Shown: positions 53,414 through 61,983 of the stretch, in pieces
Layout: each line of letters starts with the position of its first letter
Numbering within the stretch: position 1 is the first letter of the stretch
Source of the DNA: Priestia megaterium NBRC 15308 = ATCC 14581
Lineage (GTDB): Bacteria > Bacillota > Bacilli > Bacillales > Bacillaceae_H
Length of the DNA stretch: 64,000 bases
Direction of reading: 5' to 3'
Assembly: GCF_000832985.1 (NCBI RefSeq)
Contig: NZ_CP009920.1
Coordinates: forward strand, 4,644,501 to 4,708,500
Position numbers and translations under genes: made by a program
Notes under the pieces: model-generated
What the model was told of the DNA's origin: nothing
Databases searched by the model: none
Seen by the model: the letters and a program-made list of their open reading frames with translations, nothing else

Positions 53414-54304
53414 TCAAATAACATCCAAGGGCATTTTCCTAGTAGGTTTAGGAAATACTTGATCAATTCTAATGAGATCTTCTTCAGTAAACTCAATTGT
53501 TGCAGCTTCAGCATTTGCTAGAACATGTTCATCTTGAACCGCTTTTGGAATAGCGATGACGTTATTCGAACGGATGGTCCAAGCAAGAGCGATTTGTAAT
53601 GGTTGGACATTGTATTTGTCGGCAATATCATGAATAGTTGGATCGTTTAAAAGCTGTCTTCTTAAAGAGCCTCCTTGAGCAAGGGGACTGTAGGCCATGA
53701 TTGGCATGTTATGTTCACGCTGCCATGGTAAGAGATCGAAGTCGATTCCTCTTGAACCTAAATGGTATAGCACTTGGTTCGTCACACAATTTTTCCCGTT
53801 CGTAGTGTTCCATAGCTCTTCCATATCAACCGTATCAAAATTAGAGACGCCCCATCTTAAAACTTTCCCTTCTTCACGTAGTTTTTCCATTCCTTCAATT
53901 GTTTCCTCTAAAGAAACACGTCCTCTCCAGTGAAGAAGATATAAGTCCAAGTGGTCTGTTCCGAGTCGTTTTAAGCTGTTTTCACATGCTTTTGAAATCA
54001 TATCTAAACCTGCATGATGGGGATACACTTTTGAGACTAAAAAGACTTCATCTCTGAGTCCTTTAATGGCTTCGCCAACTAAGCGTTCAGAATCGCCATT
54101 TCCGTACATTTCAGCAGTGTCAATAAGTGTCATGCCCAATTCTACGCCGAGCTGCAAGGCTTTTATTTCTTTGTCTCTCACTTGGGGATTTTCCCCCATG
54201 TACCATGTTCCTTGTCCTAAACTAGGTAAAGAAGTGCCGTCAGGTAGGGTTACCACGTGTTTAGCTAATGCATCTTTAATTCCCGCCCTTTTCTTTTCAT
54301 CCAT
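53414..54304 (-). CDS. Aldo/keto reductase
   Basis: 296 residues of the AKR barrel. The catalytic tetrad is Asp62 (LIDTAEMYG), Tyr67, Lys92 (VSKVYPHH) and His125 (LLHWRG); the NADPH-binding end has IPKAVQDEH. It reduces aldehydes or ketones with NADPH; the substrate is unknown. AAAGGGTCG precedes the ATG. It lies with two further NAD(P)-dependent enzymes on the same strand, perhaps a carbonyl or quinone detoxification set. Confidence 0.88.
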   Translation of the reverse strand: MDEKKRAGIKDALAKHVVTLPDGTSLPSLGQGTWYMGENPQVRDKEIKALQLGVELGMTLIDTAEMYGNGDSERLVGEAIKGLRDEVFLVSKVYPHHAGLDMISKACENSLKRLGTDHLDLYLLHWRGRVSLEETIEGMEKLREEGKVLRWGVSNFDTVDMEELWNTTNGKNCVTNQVLYHLGSRGIDFDLLPWQREHNMPIMAYSPLAQGGSLRRQLLNDPTIHDIADKYNVQPLQIALAWTIRSNNVIAIPKAVQDEHVLANAEAATIEFTEEDLIRIDQVFPKPTRKMPLDVI

Positions 54305-54479
54305 TAGGCTCGACCCTTTCTTTTATGTATTTGGTTATCATAGAAGTAGACTGTTAACATCTCTACGTATAAAGTACGCATATATTTAGAATTCCCGTAA
54401 CCAACAACTCAATTCTTTATTGCATGATATGACCATTTCTGCTTCCTTCTGTGCAAAAAAACAAAGAAAGTGAGGATAG

Positions 54480-54518
54480 AGGATAGCCTATGAGTGTCAG
54501 ACGCTCATAGGCTATCCT
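54480..54518. repeat. 15-bp perfect inverted repeat between aldo/keto reductase and SDR genes
   Basis: AGGATAGCCTATGAG (54480-54494) and its complement (54504-54518) around a 9-base loop. No T run follows on either strand, so a simple terminator is not clear. Confidence 0.6.
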
Positions 54519-54568
54519 CACCACTTCTATTCTAAACCAATTTATCAATCGACTTTGATATCAATGGA

Positions 54569-55288
54569 TTAGATCAGATGAGCTCCTCCATCGATAAGAA
54601 CGGATGTGCCAGTTGTAAACCCATTTTTCGCTAGATAAACATAGGTTTCAGCTATATCTTTAGGTTGAGCAACACGTCCGACAGGTAATTGCTTAGCAAT
54701 CCCATGGTACATAACTTGTCTTTGATCTTCTGACATTCCGCCATAAAGAGGAGTGTCAACAATACCAGGTGATACCACGTTTACTCTGATAGGTGCCAGG
54801 TCTACTGAAAGTCCTCGTACTAATCCATCGATTGCTGAATTAATGGAAGCTAGAGTCGTTGCACCTTGAGGAGGACGCACACCATATACACCCGAAGTTA
54901 ATGTAATAGAACTTTCATTATTCAAGTATGGAAGAGCAGCACGAACCGAAATATACTGCCCCCAGAACTTACTATCAAAAGCCTCTCTTACTGTTGCAAC
55001 AGGCAGTTCGCTAAAGTGACCCATTGCGCCTTCACCTGCAGTCACCACTAGGTGATCAAATTTTCCAACCTTCTTGAAAAAGTCAGCAACCTTTTCTTCG
55101 CTACGAAAGTCGATTTCATAGCCCTCTGCGTTACCACCAATCTTCACTTTTGCGTCAGATAATTTTGAAGCAGAACGGCTAGCAATAATGACTTGGGCGG
55201 ATTCATCGAGAAACGCCTTAGCAGCGGCTAAACCAATACCAGATGTACCTCCTAAAACAACCACTCTTTTTCCTTTTAATGATGACAA
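54569..55288 (-). CDS. SDR-family oxidoreductase lacking the usual catalytic Tyr and Lys
   Basis: 239 residues from the TTG at 55288, 7 bases after AAAGGAGG; an upstream ATG frame contains that site. The Rossmann motif GGTSGIG (13-19) and NVVSPGIVDTPLY near 180 are typical. However, at the active site where YxxSK is expected after TSGVYG, the sequence is GATTLASINSAIDGL, so Tyr and Lys are replaced. The protein may bind NAD(P) without reducing, or use another mechanism. Adjacent enzymes are also NAD(P)-linked. Confidence 0.82.
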   Translation of the reverse strand: MSSLKGKRVVVLGGTSGIGLAAAKAFLDESAQVIIASRSASKLSDAKVKIGGNAEGYEIDFRSEEKVADFFKKVGKFDHLVVTAGEGAMGHFSELPVATVREAFDSKFWGQYISVRAALPYLNNESSITLTSGVYGVRPPQGATTLASINSAIDGLVRGLSVDLAPIRVNVVSPGIVDTPLYGGMSEDQRQVMYHGIAKQLPVGRVAQPKDIAETYVYLAKNGFTTGTSVLIDGGAHLI

Positions 55289-55387
55289 CGAAATACCTCC
55301 TTTATTCATACGTTTGTTTGATCAACTTGCGGATTCTGATTAAAGAATCCGCAAGTTGAAAATATTTAAGTTTTTACATCACCATTG

Positions 55388-55638
55388 TTATTTAGCTAAA
55401 AGTTTTAGTGATTCACGATTGAATGCTGGAATATCTTTTGCTTCTCGACTTGTTACAATATTTTTGTTAATGACAACTTCTTCGCCTTTATAATTTGCAC
55501 CAGCATTTTTCAAATCGTTGCGAATGGATTTATAGCCAGTGATGTCGACACCCTTTAAAAGGTCTGTATCGATTAACACTTGTGGTCCATGACAAATGGC
55601 AAAAACAGTTTTTTTGTCTTGGACTGCTTTTAAAATAA
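55388..55638 (-). pseudogene. C-terminal fragment of a DJ-1/PfpI-family protein
   Basis: The frame reads IILKAVQDKKTVFAICHGPQ, with the nucleophile elbow AICHG of DJ-1/PfpI proteases and chaperones, then runs to a normal C-terminus (AFNRESLKLLAK). The first 100 or so residues are missing; the sequence begins 8 bases after the stop of the truncated cystathionine enzyme. The longest start-to-stop part is 55388-55579. Confidence 0.78.
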
Positions 55639-55646
55639 TTGGTTAT

Positions 55647-56587
55647 TTACTCAAGCGCCTTTCGAAGATCCTCAATTAAATCTTCTACATCCTCTAGCCC
55701 TACCGAAATGCGAACCAAACCTTCAGTAATGCCGAGCTCTGCTCTTCGCTCCGCTGGAATGGATGCATGTGTCATGCGGGCCGGCACGGATATTAAACTT
55801 TCAACCGCACCAAGACTCTCAGCTAAAGTGAAGTAATGAATTTTACTTAATAGATGATCTGCTTTTTCCCCACTGCCCACGTCAAATGACACCATTCCTC
55901 CAAAACCTCTGGCCTGTTTTTTGGCAATTTCATGGTTTGGATGGTTCTCAAGGCCAGGATAAAATACCTTTTTGACAGAAGAATGCTGAGTCAGGAAGTT
56001 TACAATAGCTGCAGTATTTTCCTCTGTCTCTTCCATTCTGATACCCAAGGTTTTGATCCCCCTCATTAATAGCCATGAATCCTGAGGTCCCAGTACACCA
56101 CCTGTAGAATTTTGCACAAAGTGGAGATCCTGTGCAAGCTTCTCGGTGTTTACAACCACAAGACCTGCTACCACATCGCTATGTCCTCCAATATATTTGG
56201 TGGCACTGTGCAATACAATATCTGCACCAAGTTCAATTGGATTTTGCCAGTAAGGTGTGGAGAAAGTATTATCAACAATGGTTAACAGACCATTTTCTTT
56301 TGCCAAACTGGAAGCTGCCTCAATATCTGTAATTTTTAAAAGCGGATTGGTTGGTGTTTCTAAATAAAGAGCTTTGGTATTTTCACGTATCTCACTGTGG
56401 ATATTTTTCAGGTTGCTTGTATCTACAAAGGTAGATTCAATTCCAAATCGATTCAGCACTTTGCTCATCACCCGGAATGTTCCGCCATATACATCATCTG
56501 TCATGATGACATGATCTCCTTTATGGATTTCTTCCACCAGCTCTTCAGCTTTTTCAATAGCTCCCTTAAAAAAGTTGTTTGATTTAA
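55647..56587 (-). pseudogene. mccB: Cystathionine lyase/synthase (MccB-like), N-terminally truncated
   Basis: From about 56587 the frame reads GAIEKAEELVEEIHKGDHVI and joins a good Cys/Met-metabolism PLP domain: YGGTFRVMSKVLNRFGI, ALYLETPTNPLLKI, VDNTFSTPYWQNP, the PLP Lys in LHSATKYIGGHSD, and a complete C-terminus. The family is about 380 residues; some 85 N-terminal residues, including substrate and PLP phosphate contacts from the neighbouring subunit, are gone. A GTG at 56537 is the first possible start but has no good ribosome-binding site. It lies directly downstream of a terminator and directly upstream of another truncated gene, so it is probably not functional. Confidence 0.78.
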
Positions 56588-56613
56588 TGTTGACAATCCA
56601 TCTTGAATTTGAA

Positions 56614-56646
56614 AACCGACCTCTGTTTCATTTTGAGAGGTCGGTT
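56614..56646 (-). terminator. Terminator of the QorB-like gene
   Basis: AACCGACCTCT / AGAGGTCGGTT with an 11-base loop and TTTTC on the minus strand. Confidence 0.85.
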
Positions 56647-56670
56647 CTTAATTAAGTTCGATTATGCTGT

Positions 56671-57534
56671 TTAAGAGATGGCTTTAAAGATTTGAGTTAA
56701 CCCCTCATTAATTGGTGTAGCTGGACGTCCAAGAAGTTTTTCAAAATCGTTGCTTTCGATTTCTAGTGTGCCTTCTCGAATCCCTTTCTGGATGTCAACA
56801 AGCATAGGAATAAGGAAATCAGGTACGCCGGCACCTTTCATAATATCGGCATAAGTAGCGTCATCAACCAGCTGTACAGACACTTCTTTCCTTAATACAA
56901 TGCTAAGAGCAGAAGCAAGTTCGTCTTGACTCAATAGCTTACCTGAAAGTTCATAGATTGTATTTTCATGACCATTTCCAGACAGTACTGTAGCAGCAGC
57001 CTCTGCATAATCTTGTTGAAGTGCCCAACCTACTTTGCCATTTCCTGCAGAAGTTACCCATGGGGCTCCTGCTAGTACACCTTGAATGCTTGAAATTTCA
57101 TTCTCCAAGTACCAGTTGTTACGTAAGAAGGAGTAGGAAATACCTGTTTTCAAGATAGCTTCTTCAGTTGCCTGATGCGTTGGAGCAAGGAAGTTTTTAC
57201 TTTTCTGTGCGTTTACTATGCTAGTATAAGCAATAAATTTAACTCCAGCACGCTCTGCGGCAGCTACTCCATTGGTGTGTTGACGAATTCTTGTTTCATT
57301 ATCTCCATCCGCAGAAATGAGTAATAACCGATCGATGCCTTTAAAAGCTGCATCCAATGTTTCTGGACGATCAAAATCACCTTGACGAACGTCTACTCCC
57401 TGAACTCGAAGTCTTTCAGCTTTCTCAGGATTTCGGACGCTGACAGCTAGTTGGTTCGCTGGTACAGTTTTCAATAAAGTGTCTACCACTTTTGTTCCTA
57501 ATCTCCCTGTTGCACCTGTTACTAACATTTTCAT
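56671..57534 (-). CDS. NmrA/QorB-like NAD(P)H-dependent reductase
   Basis: 287 residues from the ATG at 57534, with GGAGG 8 bases upstream; close to E. coli QorB (286). The motif TGATGRLGTKVVDTL (6-20) binds the dinucleotide; FIAYTSIVNAQKS, SFLRNNWYLEN and GPDQQDYAEAAA-type WALQQDYAEAAATVLSG are typical of the QorB quinone oxidoreductase subfamily. It probably reduces quinones or similar electrophiles with NADPH. A divergent HxlR regulator with a palindrome between them suggests induction by the substrate. Confidence 0.85.
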   Translation of the reverse strand: MKMLVTGATGRLGTKVVDTLLKTVPANQLAVSVRNPEKAERLRVQGVDVRQGDFDRPETLDAAFKGIDRLLLISADGDNETRIRQHTNGVAAAERAGVKFIAYTSIVNAQKSKNFLAPTHQATEEAILKTGISYSFLRNNWYLENEISSIQGVLAGAPWVTSAGNGKVGWALQQDYAEAAATVLSGNGHENTIYELSGKLLSQDELASALSIVLRKEVSVQLVDDATYADIMKGAGVPDFLIPMLVDIQKGIREGTLEIESNDFEKLLGRPATPINEGLTQIFKAIS

Positions 57535-57567
57535 GAATAATTCCTCCATTTTTATATTTTTCCGTTA

Positions 57568-57582
57568 TAACCAATTCGGTTA
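57568..57582. promoter_or_regulatory. Palindrome between QorB-like and HxlR genes
   Basis: TAACC-aattc-GGTTA, with flanking GTTA/TAAC extending it partly. It lies 34 bases before the reductase start. HxlR-family proteins bind similar dyads near promoters; binding here is inference. Confidence 0.5.
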
Positions 57583-57731
57583 CAACTAATGTATAAAATA
57601 AGGTCCATTGAAAGAGATTTTATTTATACGGGATAATATAATATTATAGTCTTAACTGTTTTTTTAAAAGTAGTCATTTTTTTATGACATAGTCACAAAA
57701 ATAGAACCATTAAGAAAGAGAGGCATTTATT

Positions 57732-58079
57732 ATGGCAAGAAATTGGATCGGTGAACCTCCAGAGCAGCATAAAGAAGTTTGTCCTGTTACACAAACACAA
57801 GAAATTATTGCTGGGAAATGGAAGATCATTCTTCTATGGCATTTAAGCATAGAAACTAGGAGGTTTAATGAACTTCAAAAACTTCTACCTGATATTTCAA
57901 AAGGGATTTTGACACGTCAGTTAAGAGAACTGGAAGAAGATCAAATGGTTCACAGAGAAGTATATAAAGAAGTTCCTCCAAAAGTAGAATACTCGCTAAC
58001 ACCGTTAGGACAAAGTTTCATTCCTATCCTGCATAGTATGGGAGAATGGAGCAAAAAATATTTAAAGAACCAAATTTAA
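57732..58079 (+). CDS. HxlR-family regulator
   Basis: 115 residues: winged helix domain with [20 protein letters not shown] and [20 protein letters not shown], ending in [12 protein letters not shown]. Cys17 in EVCPV is at the place of the redox-sensing Cys of YodB/QorR-type regulators. It is divergent from the QorB-like reductase, the usual pairing of a quinone-responsive repressor with its target. AGAGAGG precedes the ATG. Confidence 0.88.
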   Translation: MARNWIGEPPEQHKEVCPVTQTQEIIAGKWKIILLWHLSIETRRFNELQKLLPDISKGILTRQLRELEEDQMVHREVYKEVPPKVEYSLTPLGQSFIPILHSMGEWSKKYLKNQI

Positions 58080-58316
58080 AAAGTTACCTCAGGTCGTCAG
58101 GTGAGTTAGCTTACAAAGGAAACTTAATATGAACTTTGTTCCACTATATAACATAGCTTAAATTCCGAAAAATACTATTTTTATAAGGGATAGCATATGC
58201 ATAAAAGGTGGACTTCTTATACATTGTTTTCATTGATTTGATCAATAGAATGCCTATTCTATCAGCAATGTGTAAAAAGTTGCATACTCCGGAAAATGAA
58301 CCCTCGGCGGAACCGT
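58080..58316. other. Spacer between hxlR and the decayed IS
   Basis: Contains the second copy of the diverged repeat (about 58163-58300) and an ACCTCAGG...GGTGAG hairpin-like stretch right after the hxlR stop. No gene. Confidence 0.4.
58163..58300. repeat. Diverged repeat, copy 2
   Basis: Counterpart of 52968-53097; here the minus strand reads MYKKSTFYAYAIPYKNS. It directly precedes the right end of the decayed IS3 element. Confidence 0.5.
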
Positions 58317-58337
58317 GGGACTGCACCCTGTTTGTGA

Positions 58338-58765
58338 GACAGGACTCAAAGCACCTTTTAAACAGCCAGCTGCCGGTATTGTACTGGTGACTGGTTGTTT
58401 AGTTTCGTTTGAATACGGGCATTGTTGTAATAAGTAATCTAGTTTTCGACGATGGTGGTCGTCGTATATGTTAACTCGTCGAGGTAGAACGTTTCAGACT
58501 TTAGCGAGGAATGAAACGATTCAATGGAGGCATTATCTGCGGGTGTCCCTTTACGGGACATACTCATAGTAATGCCTCTTTCTTTAATTTTTTGTTGATA
58601 GAGATGCGATGTGTACACAGATCCTTGGTCACTATGCAACGTACATCCTTTAGGTAAAAAAGGAAGTTGGCTTAACGCATCTAAAACAAATTCTACATTT
58701 TGGTGATCACCAATCGAATATGCAATGATTTTCCCATTTACGTTCACTACGATTGCTGGGAGCAC
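58338..58765 (-). pseudogene. Fragment of IS3-family transposase orfB (rve integrase core)
   Basis: The frame to 58439 reads LPAIVVNVNGKIIAYSIGDH, then LHSDQGSVYTS and RKGTPADNASIESFHSSLK, the second Asp and the Glu of the DDE core. The first catalytic Asp is missing through deletion. A TAG stop (IVEN-stop) interrupts it, after which the same frame continues ITYYNNARIQTKLNNQSPVQ to a natural end near 58347. Confidence 0.85.
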
Positions 58766-59069
58766 TTCCTCTCCAATTCCTTGTACTTTTTTAAGACCTC
58801 AATCTGTTGTGTTAAATACCGGTTTTCTGCTTTCAATTTGGACATTTCGTCTTTAAAGCCAGGTCCCTTTCCGTATGAATACTGCTTGCCTACAGGCTAT
58901 TAAAATCGATACATTTCTCCATTTTTATACCATCTCATCCACCTTTTTAATTGGGTGTAACTGCGAATATTTAATTGGGAAAGCACTTCTTTGACAGGTA
59001 TACCAGCTAATCTCATCTCAATAGCTTTTATCTTTATCTCTGCTGGATAACTAACTCTTGTACCCATGG
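58766..59069 (-). pseudogene. IS3-family transposase orfA with premature stops
   Basis: From ATG at 59069: MGTRVSYPAEIKIKAIEMRL, then LSQLNIRSYTQLKRWMRWYK, the helix-turn-helix of IS150-type orfA. Two adjacent stops (58897-58902) break it, followed in frame by GKGPGFKDEMSKLKAENRYL, the leucine-zipper part. The orfB start region is deleted. Confidence 0.82.
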
Positions 59070-59162
59070 AAAAAACACCTCCAAGTGATTGTTAGGTAGT
59101 ATATACCCGTTTTTTAACTTAAAGGTGTTTTTTATTTGTCTCACTATTAGGGGTCAGTCCCC

Positions 59163-59513
59163 CTACTGCCGCAAGGGTTCTTTTTTGATGTGTGTTCCGG
59201 AAAGAGTGATTATGTTAACTAAGGTTGTATATCATATACAGCTTAAAAACAGAAAAAGTCTACCTCTTCCCAGTCAAAAGAGGTAGACTTTTTCTGTTTT
59301 ATGAATGGTAATCAATAGTTAGCTGACATTGCAGAACGTCTTGAGTAGTTTGCTCAAATGATAAAAAATATTCAATTTAAGCAATTACCTAATAAAGAAT
59401 GAAAACATATAAGGTAGCCAAAAATCTCTTAGAATAATTTTTTCTAAGAGATTTATCGATAAAAAAACATTCATGAGAGCTAGCTAAAGCTTATACATAT
59501 AGTAAGAGATAAT
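59163..59513. other. Hairpin-rich spacer before the YitT-like gene
   Basis: Contains a 21-bp perfect hairpin (59248-59298) and a second 11-bp one, AAATCTCTTAG...CTAAGAGATTT (about 59425-59457). No gene. The second hairpin is followed by ATCGATAAAAAAAC and could end a plus-strand transcript. Confidence 0.45.
59248..59298. terminator. 21-bp perfect hairpin next to the decayed IS
   Basis: AACAGAAAAAGTCTACCTCTT and its complement around a 9-base loop, A- and T-rich outside on both sides; suited to termination from either direction. Confidence 0.85.
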
Positions 59514-60098
59514 TTGACTAAAAAGGTGATTATTATTTTTCGAAAAATACCGGTTGTTCTTGTCGGAAGCTTATTATTAAGTATAGGAATTAATGGATTT
59601 TTAGTTCCTCATTATTTGTTGGATGGAGGGACAATTGGAATTGCTCTTATCCTTCACTATTATTTTGAATTTCCCACAGGTGTAACGATGATTATTTTGG
59701 GCTTCCCATTATGTTGGTTTGCTTGGGTTTATGAAAGAACTTATTTTTATAATAGTTTTTATGGGTTAATTATTTCTTCTTTATTGATTGATTGGCTAGA
59801 GCCTATTAAAGACCAGTTTCAACTTTCTGTTTTTCCTAGTGTGATCTTTGGAGGAGTATGTATTGGAACGGGGATTGGTCTTATGCTTCGATACGAGACA
59901 AGCACTGGAGGAACAGATTTACTAGCCCAACTACTATCAAAAGCTTTTTCTTTGAACATAGGAATCGTCATTTTAATTATAGATGGTTTTATCATAACAG
60001 CAGGTCTTCCTTTATTAGGACCTAAAACGTTTCTTTTTTCATGTTCGACAATTTTTATAGGTGGAATGACGACTTCGTTACTTACTAAAAAAGAATAA
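59514..60098 (+). CDS. YitT-family membrane protein (short form)
   Basis: 194 residues with five membrane segments. The pattern GSLLLSIGINGFLVPHYLLD then GGTIGIALILHY, and GIGLMLRYETSTGGTDLLAQ, is that of the YitT/DUF161 family. Most Bacillus YitT proteins (about 280 residues) carry a C-terminal DUF2179 domain, which is absent here. The TTG start at 59514 has only a weak site. Function unknown. Confidence 0.8.
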   Translation: MTKKVIIIFRKIPVVLVGSLLLSIGINGFLVPHYLLDGGTIGIALILHYYFEFPTGVTMIILGFPLCWFAWVYERTYFYNSFYGLIISSLLIDWLEPIKDQFQLSVFPSVIFGGVCIGTGIGLMLRYETSTGGTDLLAQLLSKAFSLNIGIVILIIDGFIITAGLPLLGPKTFLFSCSTIFIGGMTTSLLTKKE

Positions 60099-60397
60099 TT
60101 TGGATTATAAAATGAGTATCTTCTATCCTCCGCTTTTTGCCCCTTCTTGATCTTTATAAATTTAAAAGGCCCTTACAACAACTTTGAGATTAACTAAAGG
60201 GTTTTTTTTATGGTTGGTTCCTAGAGAAGACATTATGGTAACTAGAGATACTTGTTTTATAACATATGATTTATGTCAATTTAAATTTTAATAAAGTTGA
60301 CATAAACTATATATTTCATGCAAACTAGTAAAGGCAACCAAAAAAGGGGGGATTATTTGAAAGTAAGAAACTGGGATACTCGTACAAGTTTTCATCA
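60099..60397. other. Region upstream of the BioY remnant
   Basis: Holds a weak plus-strand terminator (CCCTT...AAGGG plus T run, about 60169-60208) and the BirA-type dyad (60270-60306). A run of GGGGGG at about 60350 would be the ribosome-binding site of the original gene. Confidence 0.45.
60270..60306 (+). promoter_or_regulatory. Putative BirA operator of the lost bioY gene
   Basis: TTTATGTCAA (60270-60279) and TTGACATAAA (60297-60306) form a perfect 10-bp dyad. Written as TGTCAAT-N15-GTTGACA it has the layout of Gram-positive BirA sites (TGTTAAC-N14-16-GTTAACA). It precedes the BioY fragment, which is what makes the assignment plausible. Confidence 0.5.
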
Positions 60398-60546
60398 TGG
60401 GGATTCCACTCGCACAAGCCATTAAAATCAGCTTAATCTATATTCCTGGTGACCTTATAGAGGCTCTTTTAGCCTCATATCTCGTATACAAACTTCGAAA
60501 ATCGCCAGTACTGTATCATGTCATTTTTAAAAAGCGCAAGTCATAA
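60358..60546 (+). pseudogene. bioY: Remnant of biotin transporter BioY
   Basis: From 60398 the frame reads MGIPLAQAIKISLIYIPGDL then IEALLASYLVYKLRK, the C-terminal helix of BioY substrate-binding proteins (IPGDLIKA.LA..L). Only 49 residues remain. Just upstream, after a GGGGGGA site, TTG-AAA-GTA-AGA starts another frame that soon ends, which could be the original N-terminus joined by an internal deletion. The upstream dyad resembles a BirA operator. Confidence 0.65.
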
Positions 60547-60633
60547 TAGTGCCTTGCTTCTTACAAAAAGATAGGTTCAAAGACAGTTATATTTGTAAGG
60601 AATAGTTACAGTGAAAGTAAGGAGAATTAAAAT

Positions 60634-61983
60634 ATGTATGATATCACAATTGTTGGCTCAGGTGTAAGCAGTATCTTTTTGGCTTACACCTTGTTACAAA
60701 GCGATCAAAAGATTTTAATCCTCGAAAAAGGAAAACCATTGGAACAAAGAGATTGTGCATCAGATCACGGTGAACCATGTCATTGTGACTTATGTGAAAA
60801 ATATTTTGGCTTTGCCGGCTTAGGAAAGTCCGAAGGGAAATTTAATTATACGAGTAACTTCGGCGGAGAGTTGGCACAAAAGATAGGGAAAGAACATGCC
60901 ATGCAAGCGATGGGAGAAGTGGATGACATTCTCTGCTTGTTTGGAGGTAAAGAAATTGCAAAGTATTCTACAGTAGATGCCCATCTTGCAAAGAAAGCTC
61001 AATCATGTGGATTACAGATGTTAACAACAGAAGTGAGACACTTAGGCACTTCTCTTTCAACACAAATTTTTCAGAGAATGTATGACATGCTGTCTCGCAA
61101 GATTGAAATTCGATTTGAGGTAGATATCACAGAGATAAAAAAAGAGGCGCATTCTTTTATAATTACTACAAATCAGGGAATGGTATACTCTCATAAAATC
61201 GTACTTGCGACAGGTCGTTCCGGTACAGAATGGTTACAAAGACAATGTTCTATGCTAGGTGTCAAACAAGGGACAACCCGATTAGATTTAGGCGTGCGAG
61301 TGGAGATGAAAGAGCAGCAGCTTCGTTCTATCTTGCAAGATACCTTTGAGACCAAACTTTCTTATACACATGAAGATCTTGTGTCTACCACATATTGTAT
61401 GAATCCACGAGGAAGAATTGTGCGTAAACATCAAGAAGGATTTGTTATGCCCGATGGTCAAAACTTTCGGGAGAAAGCGAACGGCACTTCTAATCTAAAT
61501 TTCACTTTATTCACTTCCCGTTACTTCTCTACTCTTGTGGATGCCAATGCGCATGCACAAAAAGTGATTGGAAGCATTAATGACAACAGAGAGCGCATTA
61601 TTGTGCAACGTTTAGGAGATTTACGGGCAGGTCAGCCGACAACAGTGAAACAGATGGAGGTCAATCGTATTTTTCCTACCCTGCAAGCAGAGTGTGGAGA
61701 TCTCACTGCACACGTCCCTTCCCTATATATACATATTTTGCAGGAATTTCTACAGTGCCTAGAAGCATTTATCGGCGAAACAATTGATGAGGATACACTA
61801 CTCTACGGGATGGACGGGAAGTTTTATTCTCCTATCATAGAAACAACTACACATTTTGAAACAAATGTATCTGGTTTGTATCTCGTTGGAGATTGTTCAG
61901 GTATTACAAACTCTTTATCACAGGCGTCGGCAAGTGGAATCTATGTAGGACACCACCTATGTGATAGTGGTAGTCACAGGTAA
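60634..61983 (+). CDS. FAD-dependent oxidoreductase with a Cys-rich insertion
   Basis: 449 residues. The dinucleotide-binding motif VGSGVSSIFLAYTLL lies at 7-21, an FAD-binding return motif LATGRSGTEW at about 191-200 and the C-terminal YLVGDCSGITNSLSQASASG at about 418-437. Between residues 41 and 55 there are five Cys/His (DCASDHGEPCHCDLC), unusual for this group (COG2509-like FAD-dependent dehydrogenases) and suited to metal or Fe-S binding. AAGGAG precedes the ATG. The reaction is unknown, and no adjacent gene explains it. Confidence 0.78.
   Translation: MYDITIVGSGVSSIFLAYTLLQSDQKILILEKGKPLEQRDCASDHGEPCHCDLCEKYFGFAGLGKSEGKFNYTSNFGGELAQKIGKEHAMQAMGEVDDILCLFGGKEIAKYSTVDAHLAKKAQSCGLQMLTTEVRHLGTSLSTQIFQRMYDMLSRKIEIRFEVDITEIKKEAHSFIITTNQGMVYSHKIVLATGRSGTEWLQRQCSMLGVKQGTTRLDLGVRVEMKEQQLRSILQDTFETKLSYTHEDLVSTTYCMNPRGRIVRKHQEGFVMPDGQNFREKANGTSNLNFTLFTSRYFSTLVDANAHAQKVIGSINDNRERIIVQRLGDLRAGQPTTVKQMEVNRIFPTLQAECGDLTAHVPSLYIHILQEFLQCLEAFIGETIDEDTLLYGMDGKFYSPIIETTTHFETNVSGLYLVGDCSGITNSLSQASASGIYVGHHLCDSGSHR

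Larger units (their letters stand above)
58317..59162 (-). mobile_element. Decayed IS3-family (IS150-type) element
   Basis: Both ends can be seen: minus-strand left end GGGACTGACCCCTAATAGTG (near 59162) and plus-strand right end GGGACTGCACCCTGTTTGTG (from 58317), matching at 15 of 20 positions. Length is 846 bp, against about 1.4 kb for a complete copy. The interior holds a broken orfA and the 3' end of orfB, with the middle of orfB deleted. No target duplication was found. Confidence 0.8.
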
